This document shows positions 1 to 5,225 of a stretch of DNA of 14,062 nt, piece after piece; position 1 is the stretch's first letter; each line of letters opens with the position of its first letter. The notes under the pieces are model-generated. The model was not told the origin of the DNA and ran no database searches. It saw only the letters and a program-made list of their open reading frames with translations. Position numbers and translations under genes: made by a program. The DNA comes from JAGVXH01 sp043810285 (GTDB lineage: Archaea; Nanobdellota; Nanobdellia; Pacearchaeales; GW2011-AR1), in assembly GCA_043810285.1 (NCBI GenBank), contig JBDROH010000015.1, positions 1 through 14,062 of the forward strand. Direction: 5' to 3'.

Positions 1-62
1 ACAAAACATTTTATTCCTTTTAATATGAGTGTTGATTTTTCAATTATCTTGACCCTTTTCAT
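1..62 (-). CDS. 5' end of a leftward gene, partial
   Basis: An ATG on the minus strand at 62 opens a reading frame without stops to the left window edge (20 codons, beginning MKRVKIIEKS). A palindromic TATA box centred at about 90 lies 27-28 nt upstream, the same TATA-to-start spacing seen for other genes here, which supports a leaderless start. The piece is too short to identify a family. An open frame of this length could occur by chance, so the promoter position is the main support. Confidence 0.4.
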   Translation of the reverse strand, partial: MKRVKIIEKSTLILKGIKCF

Positions 63-84
63 ACTTATCTATTAGATAGGTTAT

Positions 85-94
85 ATTTATAAAT
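85..94. promoter_or_regulatory. Palindromic TATA box in the divergent intergenic region
   Basis: ATTTATAAAT is its own reverse complement, so it can be read both ways. Leftward it sits 27-28 nt before the ATG at 62. Rightward it would start RNA near 115 and place the ACCA hairpin motif in a leader of the FKBP gene, although that gene also has its own closer TATA box at 206-212. Confidence 0.5.
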
Positions 95-130
95 CTTTTG
101 GAGTAATTTAGAAGTAATTAATCATGTGCG

Positions 131-188
131 GAGATACTGAATAAACTTATCTCACCAGAGATACCTGCAGGGTAAAAACCCAGTTTTT
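131..188 (+). repeat. ACCA-loop hairpin motif, copy 1
   Basis: TATCTC (148-153), loop ACCA (154-157), GAGATA (158-163) form a perfect 6-bp hairpin. It is followed by TACCT-GCA-GGGTA (162-174), which can form a second small hairpin, then AAAAC-type sequence. A further GAGATA at 131-136 can pair with the same TATCTC, giving a competing fold, and AAAAAC-CCA-GTTTTT (174-188) is another short inverted repeat. The block from CTTATCTC to ATACCT recurs exactly at 5151-5171. It lies 60-86 nt before the FKBP start. Whether it acts as RNA or as a DNA-binding site cannot be decided from sequence alone. Confidence 0.6.
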
Positions 189-205
189 AATTAATCCCCC
201 AAAAC

Positions 206-212
206 TTAAAAA
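206..212 (+). promoter_or_regulatory. TATA-like box for the FKBP gene
   Basis: TTAAAAA within ACTTAAAAAC, centred 25 nt before the ATG at 234. The same ACTTAAAAAC element occurs at the same distance before secE. The spacing implies an mRNA that starts at or next to the start codon, and no Shine-Dalgarno site is present. Confidence 0.55.
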
Positions 213-233
213 CCTCCATTTCTCCAAACTCTT

Positions 234-902
234 ATGACGCTAAAGAAAAACGATTTTGTGGAAATTGAATTTACTGGGAAAGTTACAGATACAGATGAAA
301 TCTTCGACACAAATATAAAATCCGACGCTGAAAAAGCAGGACTTAATGTCAAAGATCTAAAACCGTTTATTTTATCTATCGGAAACAAAATGCTACCAAA
401 AGGTTTTGACGAAGACATTGAAGGAAAGGAAACAGGAAAGTCTTATACTGTAGACCTCAAACCAGAAGACGCTTTTGGAAAACGAGATCCCCAAATGGTT
501 AGAATGGTTCCAACAAAGTTTTTCCATGAACAAAAAATAGACCCTCAAAGAGGAATGCAACTCTCACTCGACGGGCAACTAGTCCGAATTTTATCTAGCG
601 ACCGAGGAAGAACACTCGTAGATTTCAACAATCCCCTATCAGGAAAAAAAATAACTTATGAATATAAGATAAACAAAATTATAACTGAAGAAAAAGAAAA
701 AATTGACGCACTCCAAGAATTTTTATTCAGGAAAAAATTTGAATTCGATAAGAATGAAAAAACAATTATATTCAAAATAGAAAAACAATTCGAACCGTTC
801 GTAAAAATATTCGCACCAAAATTTGAAGAGATTTTAGGATTAAAAATTGAAAGCAAACTTATTGAAAAAAAAGAAAAAGATGAAAAAGTCCATAGAGATT
901 AA
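234..902 (+). CDS. Long-type FKBP (SlyD-like) peptidyl-prolyl isomerase
   Basis: A 222-residue cytosolic prolyl isomerase/chaperone of the archaeal long FKBP type, which speeds cis-trans isomerisation of Xaa-Pro bonds during folding. The N-terminal FKBP core is visible: VEIEFTGKV (9-17), FDTN (24-27), then the GNKMLPKGFDEDIEG stretch (50-64) and PEDAFGKRDP (77-86). The insert-in-flap segment follows at about 87-130, and the core closes with FNNPLSGK (131-138), the characteristic xNPLAGK-like strand. About 75 further residues form the lysine/glutamate-rich C-terminal domain found in long archaeal FKBPs. The start ATG fits the TATA box 25 nt upstream. It is the first gene of the rightward housekeeping block, 66 nt before ftsZ. 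The ACCA hairpin motif lies upstream. Confidence 0.92.
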   Translation: MTLKKNDFVEIEFTGKVTDTDEIFDTNIKSDAEKAGLNVKDLKPFILSIGNKMLPKGFDEDIEGKETGKSYTVDLKPEDAFGKRDPQMVRMVPTKFFHEQKIDPQRGMQLSLDGQLVRILSSDRGRTLVDFNNPLSGKKITYEYKINKIITEEKEKIDALQEFLFRKKFEFDKNEKTIIFKIEKQFEPFVKIFAPKFEEILGLKIESKLIEKKEKDEKVHRD

Positions 903-956
903 TCTTTCTAAAAATTTTATACCTCTAAGATTATATCTACTAAATGCTCTAAATCC

Positions 957-963
957 TTAAAAA
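957..963 (+). promoter_or_regulatory. TATA-like box for ftsZ
   Basis: CCTTAAAAAC resembles the boxes before the FKBP gene and secE. Its centre is 27 nt before an in-frame ATG at 987 but only 9 nt before the ATG at 969, which favours the downstream start. A second AT-rich element, ATTTTATA near 914-921, could serve the upstream start instead. Confidence 0.4.
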
Positions 964-968
964 CTCTC

Positions 969-2102
969 ATGACCAAATTCAACCTAATGGAAGACATACT
1001 AACAAAAGAGAGTGTCTCGGGAATATATCATATTCCTCAAAGGGGTACAAATTCTGAGATAGATCAAGAATTAGAAGAAATTCTAAAGAAACAATCAGCG
1101 AGGATTAAAGTTGTTGGTGTAGGGGGAGCAGGAGGGAATACCGTTTCTCGAATGAAGGAAATAGGAATCAAAGGCGGAGAAATTATAGCTATAAATACTG
1201 ATGCACAAGATTTGCTTTATGCTAACTCTGACCAAAAAATACTAATTGGACGAGAACTTTCTAAAGGTCTTGGAGCAGGCTCAAACCCTCGGATTGGAGC
1301 AGAAGCTGCAAAAGAACAACAACAAGAAATTAAAAAGAAACTAGCGAACGCCGATTTAGTTTTTATAACTTGTGGGATGGGAGGAGGAACTGGTACTGGA
1401 GCAGCCCCAATCATAGCAGAAATTGCCAAGAAACAAGGGGCATTGGTCATCGGAGTAGTCACATTACCTTTTACAGTTGAAGGCGCTAAACGAATAGAGA
1501 ACGCAATGGAAGGTCTCGAACGACTGGAAGGAATCGTTGATACATTAATTGTAATCCCTAATGATAAATTATTAGACCTAGCCCCAGATTTACCACTTCC
1601 AACAGCATTCAAGGTTGCCGACGAAATCTTAACAAATGCGGTAAAGGGAATTACAGAATTAGTTACAAGTTCCGGATTAGTCAATCTTGATTTTGCAGAT
1701 GTCAAAGCAATCATGGCAAATGGAGGTGTATCCTTAATTGGAATGGGCGAATCAGATTCCAGCGACAGAGCAATGGAAGCCGTAGATAAAGCATTGAACA
1801 ATCCCCTCTTAGATGTAGATATTAAAAACGCGAAAGGTGCACTAGTAAATGTCATCGGCGGAACAGACCTTTCATTGGAAGAATACAAACAAATAATCCA
1901 AAAAATTGGTGAACAATTGTCCCCAGATGCAAAACTAATTTCTGGTGCACAAATTTCTAAAGATTTAGAGAAATCCCTAAAAGTTATGGTTATCATAACT
2001 GGAGTCAAGTCTCCCCAAATCACTGGAGAGAGACTTCCTATCGAAGTAGCTCGAAGAAGAGATATCGAAGATGAACTTGGAATTGAATTTTTTAATGAAT
2101 AA
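969..2102 (+). CDS. ftsZ: Cell-division GTPase FtsZ (FtsZ1-like)
   Basis: Tubulin-family GTPase that polymerises into the mid-cell division ring. From the ATG at 969 it has 377 residues. Visible motifs: the nucleotide-binding GVGGAGGNT loop (about 50-58), the tubulin signature GGGTGTGAAP (138-147) and the T7 loop NLDFADVK (239-246), which supplies the catalytic aspartates for GTP hydrolysis across the polymer interface. The DSSDRAMEAV stretch and overall pattern look closer to archaeal FtsZ1 than FtsZ2, with moderate certainty. The protein ends soon after the FtsZ C-terminal domain, so it has almost no extra tail. The TATA-like box at 957-963 fits an alternative start at 987 (MEDILTKESV), which would shorten it by six residues. 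SepF, the archaeal FtsZ membrane anchor, is encoded 2.6 kb downstream. An ftsZ-secE-spt5-L11 order is typical of archaea. Confidence 0.97.
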   Translation: MTKFNLMEDILTKESVSGIYHIPQRGTNSEIDQELEEILKKQSARIKVVGVGGAGGNTVSRMKEIGIKGGEIIAINTDAQDLLYANSDQKILIGRELSKGLGAGSNPRIGAEAAKEQQQEIKKKLANADLVFITCGMGGGTGTGAAPIIAEIAKKQGALVIGVVTLPFTVEGAKRIENAMEGLERLEGIVDTLIVIPNDKLLDLAPDLPLPTAFKVADEILTNAVKGITELVTSSGLVNLDFADVKAIMANGGVSLIGMGESDSSDRAMEAVDKALNNPLLDVDIKNAKGALVNVIGGTDLSLEEYKQIIQKIGEQLSPDAKLISGAQISKDLEKSLKVMVIITGVKSPQITGERLPIEVARRRDIEDELGIEFFNE

Positions 2103-2104
2103 AC

Positions 2105-2111
2105 TTAAAAA
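2105..2111 (+). promoter_or_regulatory. TATA-like box for secE
   Basis: ACTTAAAAAC directly after the ftsZ stop, centred 25 nt before the secE ATG. It is nearly identical in sequence and position to the FKBP promoter, which suggests a leaderless secE transcript in addition to any read-through from ftsZ. Confidence 0.5.
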
Positions 2112-2132
2112 CATCTATTTCCCCAAATCAAT

Positions 2133-2315
2133 ATGGCTGTCAAATTCCTAAGAAAAATTTCTTCAGAATACAACAAATATCTTAGAGTATGTAAACTTCT
2201 AAAGAAGCCAAGTATGGAGGAGTTCAAAACTATCTCAAAAGTCTCAGCAATAGGTATTTTGATTATTGGGGCCCTGGGTTTTGTAATCTCTCTCATAATG
2301 AATCAAATGTTTTGA
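2133..2315 (+). CDS. secE: Preprotein translocase subunit SecE (Sec61 gamma)
   Basis: A 60-residue single-span membrane protein, the gamma subunit that clamps SecY/Sec61-alpha in the translocon. The N-terminal amphipathic part contains the family pattern of basic residues followed by LLKKPSMEEF (22-31), and the transmembrane helix spans about 38-57 (SAIGILIIGALGFVISLIM). Length and layout match archaeal Sec61 gamma. It lies between ftsZ and spt5, the standard archaeal order, with 30 nt to ftsZ and its own TATA-like box. Confidence 0.93.
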   Translation: MAVKFLRKISSEYNKYLRVCKLLKKPSMEEFKTISKVSAIGILIIGALGFVISLIMNQMF

Positions 2316-2322
2316 TACCAAA

Positions 2323-2333
2323 ATATTTAAAAA
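2323..2333 (+). promoter_or_regulatory. TATA box for spt5-rpl11
   Basis: ATATTTAAAAA, centred at about 2328. A start site about 25 nt downstream would fall near 2353, leaving a leader of about 42 nt before the spt5 ATG at 2395. The leader would be almost entirely the hairpin at 2357-2382. Confidence 0.5.
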
Positions 2334-2356
2334 CCAAAATTTTCTACTACAATTAT

Positions 2357-2382
2357 CTAATTCTTATATTTTTAAGAATTAG
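2357..2382 (+). promoter_or_regulatory. Perfect 10-bp stem-loop in the spt5 leader
   Basis: CTAATTCTTA (2357-2366) and TAAGAATTAG (2373-2382) are exact reverse complements around a TATTTT loop. The stem ends next to TTGGAG, a Shine-Dalgarno-like site six bases before the ATG at 2395, one of the few in this window. The position at the predicted 5' end of the mRNA and beside the ribosome site suggests translational or stability control. A DNA-level operator is the alternative. Confidence 0.6.
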
Positions 2383-2394
2383 TTGGAGCAAAAC

Positions 2395-3081
2395 ATGGCA
2401 ATAGGATATGATGATGAATTTGATTACCTCGAAGAAGATAATAGCAACGCTGCTGAAGATGTTTTTGCACCAAAAATCAAAGGCTCAAAAAAACAGTCCG
2501 GAGTTTTTAAGGAAGAATCAAAGGTTGGAGAAGAATCAACTAATAAAAACAATCTAGATTCAGAAGATTACACCGAACAACAAGAAGAAGAACCAAAAGA
2601 GGAAAAATCTAAACGGAAGTTTGAATCCCTTATATTTGTAGTAAAAGTTACAACAAACAAAGAAGATAAAGCATTAGAGATGATTGCTGACAAAGTTAAG
2701 AAAAAGAAGATAGGAATCTATGCGCTTACAAGACCCCACGGACTTAGAGGTTATGTATTTTTAGAATCTCCCGACAGAGAACATGCAGAAGAAGCAGTTT
2801 TTAATCTACCTTATGTAAAAGGGATTATCGGAAAAACAGTAACCTATGAAGAAATACAACAAATGCTCGAGCCAATCGCAGCAGATGTTAAAATTGAAAA
2901 GAATGATATTATAGAAATTATCTCCGAGCCATTCAAAAAAGAAAAGGCAAAAGTTGTTAGAATCGATAAAGCAAAAGGGGAATGTGTCGTATCACTCCTT
3001 AGTGCAGTAGTTCCAATTCCGGTTACAGTAAAATTAGATAATATCCGAGTAATAAGGAGGGAGGAGCTGGAAGAGGATTAA
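2395..3081 (+). CDS. spt5: Transcription elongation factor Spt5 (NusG-like) with acidic N-terminal extension
   Basis: Archaeal NusG/Spt5, which with Spt4 binds the RNA polymerase clamp and keeps the polymerase closed around DNA. The C-terminal two thirds are canonical: NGN domain about 77-160 (from SLIFVVKVTTNKEDKALEMI through RPHGLRGYVFLESP), a short linker, and a KOW domain about 166-218. Usual archaeal length is near 150 residues; this one has 228 because of a roughly 75-residue low-complexity N-terminus with about 22 Asp/Glu. A TTG at 2383 would add four residues, but the ATG at 2395 has a GGAG site at proper spacing and is preferred. It is followed by rpl11 after 42 nt, the usual archaeal neighbour. 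Confidence 0.93.
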   Translation: MAIGYDDEFDYLEEDNSNAAEDVFAPKIKGSKKQSGVFKEESKVGEESTNKNNLDSEDYTEQQEEEPKEEKSKRKFESLIFVVKVTTNKEDKALEMIADKVKKKKIGIYALTRPHGLRGYVFLESPDREHAEEAVFNLPYVKGIIGKTVTYEEIQQMLEPIAADVKIEKNDIIEIISEPFKKEKAKVVRIDKAKGECVVSLLSAVVPIPVTVKLDNIRVIRREELEED

Positions 3082-3093
3082 TTCTTTCAATAG

Positions 3094-3102
3094 TTTTTTA
3101 AA
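3094..3102 (+). promoter_or_regulatory. TATA-like box for rpl11
   Basis: TTTTTTAAA centred 26 nt before the rpl11 ATG at 3124, in the short gap after spt5. It fits a leaderless start in addition to read-through from spt5. Confidence 0.4.
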
Positions 3103-3123
3103 GGAACTCTTCAGAAAAATAAA

Positions 3124-3768
3124 ATGGCATTAATCAAATTACTTGTTGAAGGTGGAAAGATGAGCCCAGGTCCAGCAGTAGCTCAGCAATTAGGTCCTAT
3201 GGGAATTAATATAGGTCAAGTAATTTCCAAGGTGAACGATGCAACCTCGGAATTCAATGGAGTGACAGTTCCAGTTCACTTAACTGTAGATCCAAAAACA
3301 AAAGAGTTTTCCATAAAAGTTTTATCTCCTCCAACATCAGAATTAATAAAAAAAGAGTTGGGAATAGAAAAAGCTTCTGGGGCTAGGATGAAACAAAGAG
3401 TAGGAAATTTCGCAATTGAACAAGTTATCGCAATAGCAAAATCAAAACACAATCATATGCTTTCAAATAACTTCATAGCAACAGTAAAGTCGATTATCGG
3501 AACTTGTCAGGCATTGGGAGTTTTAATTGAGAGTAAAGAACCGAAAGAAGTCTTAGAAGAAATTGCTAAAGGAAAATATCATGAAGAAATTGAAGCAAAA
3601 AAAATCGATGTAAATCCAGAAAAAAGAAAAGAACTAGATATCTTCTTTGCACAAGTAGCTGCAGAACAAGAGGCTATTCGAGCAGCTGAGGAAGCTGCGA
3701 AAGCCGAAGAAGCAACCAAAACAGAGGAGAAACCTGGAGAATCGAAAGTAGAAGAAAAGAAAGAATAA
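3124..3768 (+). CDS. rpl11: Ribosomal protein L11 (uL11) with charged C-terminal tail
   Basis: Large-subunit protein that forms the stalk base, binds 23S rRNA and contacts elongation factors. The N-terminal domain is clear (MSPGPAVAQQLGPMGINIGQ at 13-32), followed by the rRNA-binding C-terminal domain to about residue 155 (ERVGNFAI-like QRVGNFAIEQ at 91-100, then TVKSIIGTCQALGV at 120-133). Typical archaeal L11 stops near 160 residues; this protein continues to 214 with a helical, Ala/Glu/Lys-rich tail (for example AAEEAAKAEEATKTEEK). In many archaea L1, L10 and P1 follow; here the next gene is a tRNA instead. No frameshift or other defect is seen. Confidence 0.95.
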   Translation: MALIKLLVEGGKMSPGPAVAQQLGPMGINIGQVISKVNDATSEFNGVTVPVHLTVDPKTKEFSIKVLSPPTSELIKKELGIEKASGARMKQRVGNFAIEQVIAIAKSKHNHMLSNNFIATVKSIIGTCQALGVLIESKEPKEVLEEIAKGKYHEEIEAKKIDVNPEKRKELDIFFAQVAAEQEAIRAAEEAAKAEEATKTEEKPGESKVEEKKE

Positions 3769-3800
3769 CTTTATTAATCATCAAAACTCCTCACAATTAT

Positions 3801-3873
3801 GGGGCTGTGGTCTAGCCTGGTATGATTTGAGGTTTGGGACTTCACGACCCCGGTTCAAATCCGGGCAGCCCCA
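3801..3873 (+). tRNA. tRNA-Pro(UGG)
   Basis: A complete 73-nt cloverleaf: acceptor GGGGCTG/CAGCCCC with discriminator A at 3873; D arm GTCT-AGCCTGGTA-TGAT; anticodon stem TGAGG/CTTCA around the loop TTTGGGA, anticodon TGG (proline); variable loop of four; T arm CCCGG-TTCAAAT-CCGGG. CCA is not encoded. A possible TATA-like element (CTTTATTAA, about 3769-3777) overlaps the end of rpl11, about 28 nt upstream. The trailer at 3885-3895 is complementary to the T arm. Confidence 0.96.
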
Positions 3874-3895
3874 TTCAGATTCCACGGATTTGAAC
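3853..3895 (+). repeat. 11-bp inverted repeat: tRNA T arm and trailer
   Basis: GTTCAAATCCG at 3853-3863, inside the T arm, is the exact reverse complement of CGGATTTGAAC at 3885-3895 in the sequence after the tRNA. In an unprocessed transcript the trailer could compete with T-arm folding. Confidence 0.6.
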
Positions 3896-3938
3896 TTTTC
3901 GTTCATTTTCCAGATAGCTAAATATACAATAAAACAAA

Positions 3939-4154
3939 ATGGCAGTAAAGAAGAAAAAAATCGGAAGCGCAGGAAGATTCGGCGCAGGGTACGGAAACGT
4001 AAAACAAAAATTGATAGCAGTCGAAGCTAAACAACGAGTCCGACAAGAATGTCCTTTCTGTAAGGGTCGAGCAAAAAGACAGGCAAAGGCAATCTGGCTT
4101 TGTTCAAAATGTGGAAAGAAATTCGCCGGAGGAGTCTTTCACCTAAAAGATTAA
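3939..4154 (+). CDS. rpl37ae: Ribosomal protein L37Ae (eL43)
   Basis: A 71-residue large-subunit protein shared by archaea and eukaryotes. It has the four-cysteine zinc ribbon C38-x2-C41 and C55-x2-C58 and the family stretches GSAGRFGAGYG (9-19) and CGKKFAGGVF (58-67). It begins 65 nt after tRNA-Pro. The only TATA-like element (TAAATATA, 3919-3926) is too close for the usual spacing, so transcription from the tRNA promoter or further upstream is possible. It is followed by rpoP and prefoldin beta, a conserved archaeal grouping. Confidence 0.95.
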   Translation: MAVKKKKIGSAGRFGAGYGNVKQKLIAVEAKQRVRQECPFCKGRAKRQAKAIWLCSKCGKKFAGGVFHLKD

Positions 4155-4178
4155 AAATTTTAAAAAACAAAAAACAAA

Positions 4179-4316
4179 ATGAGCATATACAAATGTTTTT
4201 CATGTAGCGCAAAAATAAAGTCAGAAGACTTGAATAAAAGATTTCTCTGTCCAAAGTGTGGAGCAAGAATTTTTTACAAGCCACGAACTAAAATGAAAAC
4301 AGTCACTTCAGATTAA
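4179..4316 (+). CDS. rpoP: RNA polymerase subunit P (Rpo12, Rpb12-like)
   Basis: A 45-residue zinc-ribbon subunit of archaeal RNA polymerase, homologous to eukaryotic Rpb12. The translation starts MSIYKCFSCS, has the paired zinc motifs C6-x2-C9 and C24-x2-C27, and carries the signature GARIFYKPR (28-36), equivalent to the family's GYRILYKPR. Length is normal for the family. It lies 24 nt after eL43, with the same ACAAAATG start context, and its TAA is followed immediately by the ATG of prefoldin beta, implying translational coupling. It is short enough to be missed by ordinary gene-length cutoffs. Confidence 0.95.
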   Translation: MSIYKCFSCSAKIKSEDLNKRFLCPKCGARIFYKPRTKMKTVTSD

Positions 4317-4691
4317 ATGATAAGGGAAGAAGAAAAAACCCCGGCAAATCCTCTAGCAAATTTAGATGAAGAAACGCAAAGAAAGATACAAGAACTCCAA
4401 ATGATCGAGCAAAGTTTTCAACAACTTCTTATGCAAAAAAATGCATTTTCTATGGAATCCAACGAAACAGATTATATCATCGCTGAAGTTGAAAAAAATG
4501 AAGGAGAAATATCTAGGATTATAGGAAATCAAGTTATAATCAAAAGTACAAAAGAAGAGGTCCTTAAAGATATGAAAAAGAAAAAAGAATTAATAGTCCT
4601 TAGGATGAAATCCATCGATAAACAAGAAAAACAATTCTCAGAAAAGATAGACTCGATTCGTGAAGAAGTTATAAAAAAGATTCAGGGATAA
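4317..4691 (+). CDS. pfdB: Prefoldin subunit beta
   Basis: A 124-residue subunit of the hexameric prefoldin chaperone (two alpha, four beta), which holds unfolded proteins for transfer to the group II chaperonin. The sequence is a helix (about 10-50, containing KIQELQMIEQSFQQLLMQKN), a short central beta-hairpin region (IIGNQVIIKS, about 68-77) and a second long helix (about 78-122), the coiled-coil hairpin typical of beta prefoldin. The ATG touches the rpoP stop codon. In other archaea pfdB also follows the eL43-rpoP cluster, though the pcc1-like gene often found there is missing. Confidence 0.92.
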   Translation: MIREEEKTPANPLANLDEETQRKIQELQMIEQSFQQLLMQKNAFSMESNETDYIIAEVEKNEGEISRIIGNQVIIKSTKEEVLKDMKKKKELIVLRMKSIDKQEKQFSEKIDSIREEVIKKIQG

Positions 4692-4720
4692 ATTTCAAAT
4701 TATTTTCTCAACCACATAAA

Positions 4721-4730
4721 TATTTAAATA
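4721..4730 (+). promoter_or_regulatory. TATA box for sepF
   Basis: TATTTAAATA centred 26 nt before the sepF ATG, consistent with a leaderless sepF transcript independent of the rpoP-pfdB operon. Confidence 0.5.
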
Positions 4731-4751
4731 CTGATTCTGTGAAAACCTAAT

Positions 4752-5147
4752 ATGGTATTCAATAAATTTAAAAAAATGTTTGAAAGAGGAGGAGAATCTT
4801 CTTCAGATTTCATCGAGATAGATTTGGAAAAAGAGAAGTCAGATTCTAAAATCTTTATCAAAACATTTGTTCTAAAAACTTATGAAGATATTAATCCAGT
4901 CTTAAATGCTCTTAGAGAAGGTTACACAATTGCAGTTATCAATATAAGGATATTGAAATCAAAAGATGTCATCGAGTTAAAACGAGCAATTTCAAAGATT
5001 AAAAAAACTGTAGAAGCACTCGAAGGAAAAATCGCAGGATTCGGGGAAAATACGATTATTGCTACACCATCTAAAGTTTTTGAAATTCAAAAAGGTTCGG
5101 TAGAGCCTACCAATCTTCCAAGATCTGACGAAATCGAGCGATTCTAA
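4752..5147 (+). CDS. sepF: Cell-division protein SepF
   Basis: A 131-residue SepF (formerly DUF552), the membrane anchor of FtsZ in archaea. The N-terminus MVFNKFKKMFE is a short amphipathic basic helix suited to membrane binding, followed by an acidic linker. The globular SepF domain (about 33-117) includes KTFVLKTYEDINPVLNALRE, the stretch EGYTIAVINIRIL and the GFGENTIIATPSKVFEI end segment. Length and order match archaeal SepF. It has its own TATA box. With ftsZ in the same block it supplies a two-component division core. Confidence 0.93.
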   Translation: MVFNKFKKMFERGGESSSDFIEIDLEKEKSDSKIFIKTFVLKTYEDINPVLNALREGYTIAVINIRILKSKDVIELKRAISKIKKTVEALEGKIAGFGENTIIATPSKVFEIQKGSVEPTNLPRSDEIERF

Positions 5148-5150
5148 ATC

Positions 5151-5207
5151 CTTATCTCACCAGAGATACCTACTGGGTAGATCACCAGATCACCTAAGGG
5201 TAAAAAC
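5151..5207 (+). repeat. ACCA-loop hairpin motif, copy 2 (tandem pair)
   Basis: Unit 1: TATCTC (5153-5158), ACCA, GAGATA (5163-5168), then CCT-ACT-GGGTA (5169-5179). Unit 2 follows directly: GATC (5180-5183), ACCA, GATC (5188-5191), then ACCT-AA-GGGTA (5192-5202). The two units share loop ACCA and the CCT/GGGTA tail, but their stems differ in sequence while staying paired. The end GGGTAAAAAC (5198-5207) is also shared with copy 1. The block fills the gap between sepF and dph2 and ends 19 nt before the dph2 ATG; GGTAAAAAC lies about 23 nt before that ATG and could double as the dph2 TATA element. Confidence 0.6.
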
Positions 5208-5225
5208 AAATTTCCTTATAACACT

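Noticed and set aside
148..163. ACCA-loop hairpin as a guanidine-II (mini-ykkC) or preQ1-I riboswitch
   Set aside because: Guanidine-II needs two hairpins with ACGR loops, and the preQ1-I consensus is not present; only a general likeness in size exists.
1217..2023. A 268-codon open frame on the minus strand within ftsZ
   Set aside because: It is antisense to the intact, motif-rich ftsZ gene and its translation shows no family features; it is a by-product of codon bias.
2383..2394. TTG at 2383 as the spt5 start
   Set aside because: It falls in the TTGGAG segment that serves better as the ribosome-binding site for the ATG at 2395, and it touches the hairpin end.
3801..3873. A T-T mismatch in the D stem of tRNA-Pro as a sign of a pseudogene
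   Set aside because: Mismatches at this pair (13-22) are tolerated in tRNAs, and all other stems, the anticodon loop and the T arm are intact.
3827..4030. A rightward 67-codon frame crossing tRNA-Pro and the start of eL43
   Set aside because: It overlaps a complete tRNA and the out-of-frame eL43 gene, and its product is an Arg/Lys-rich shadow of eL43.
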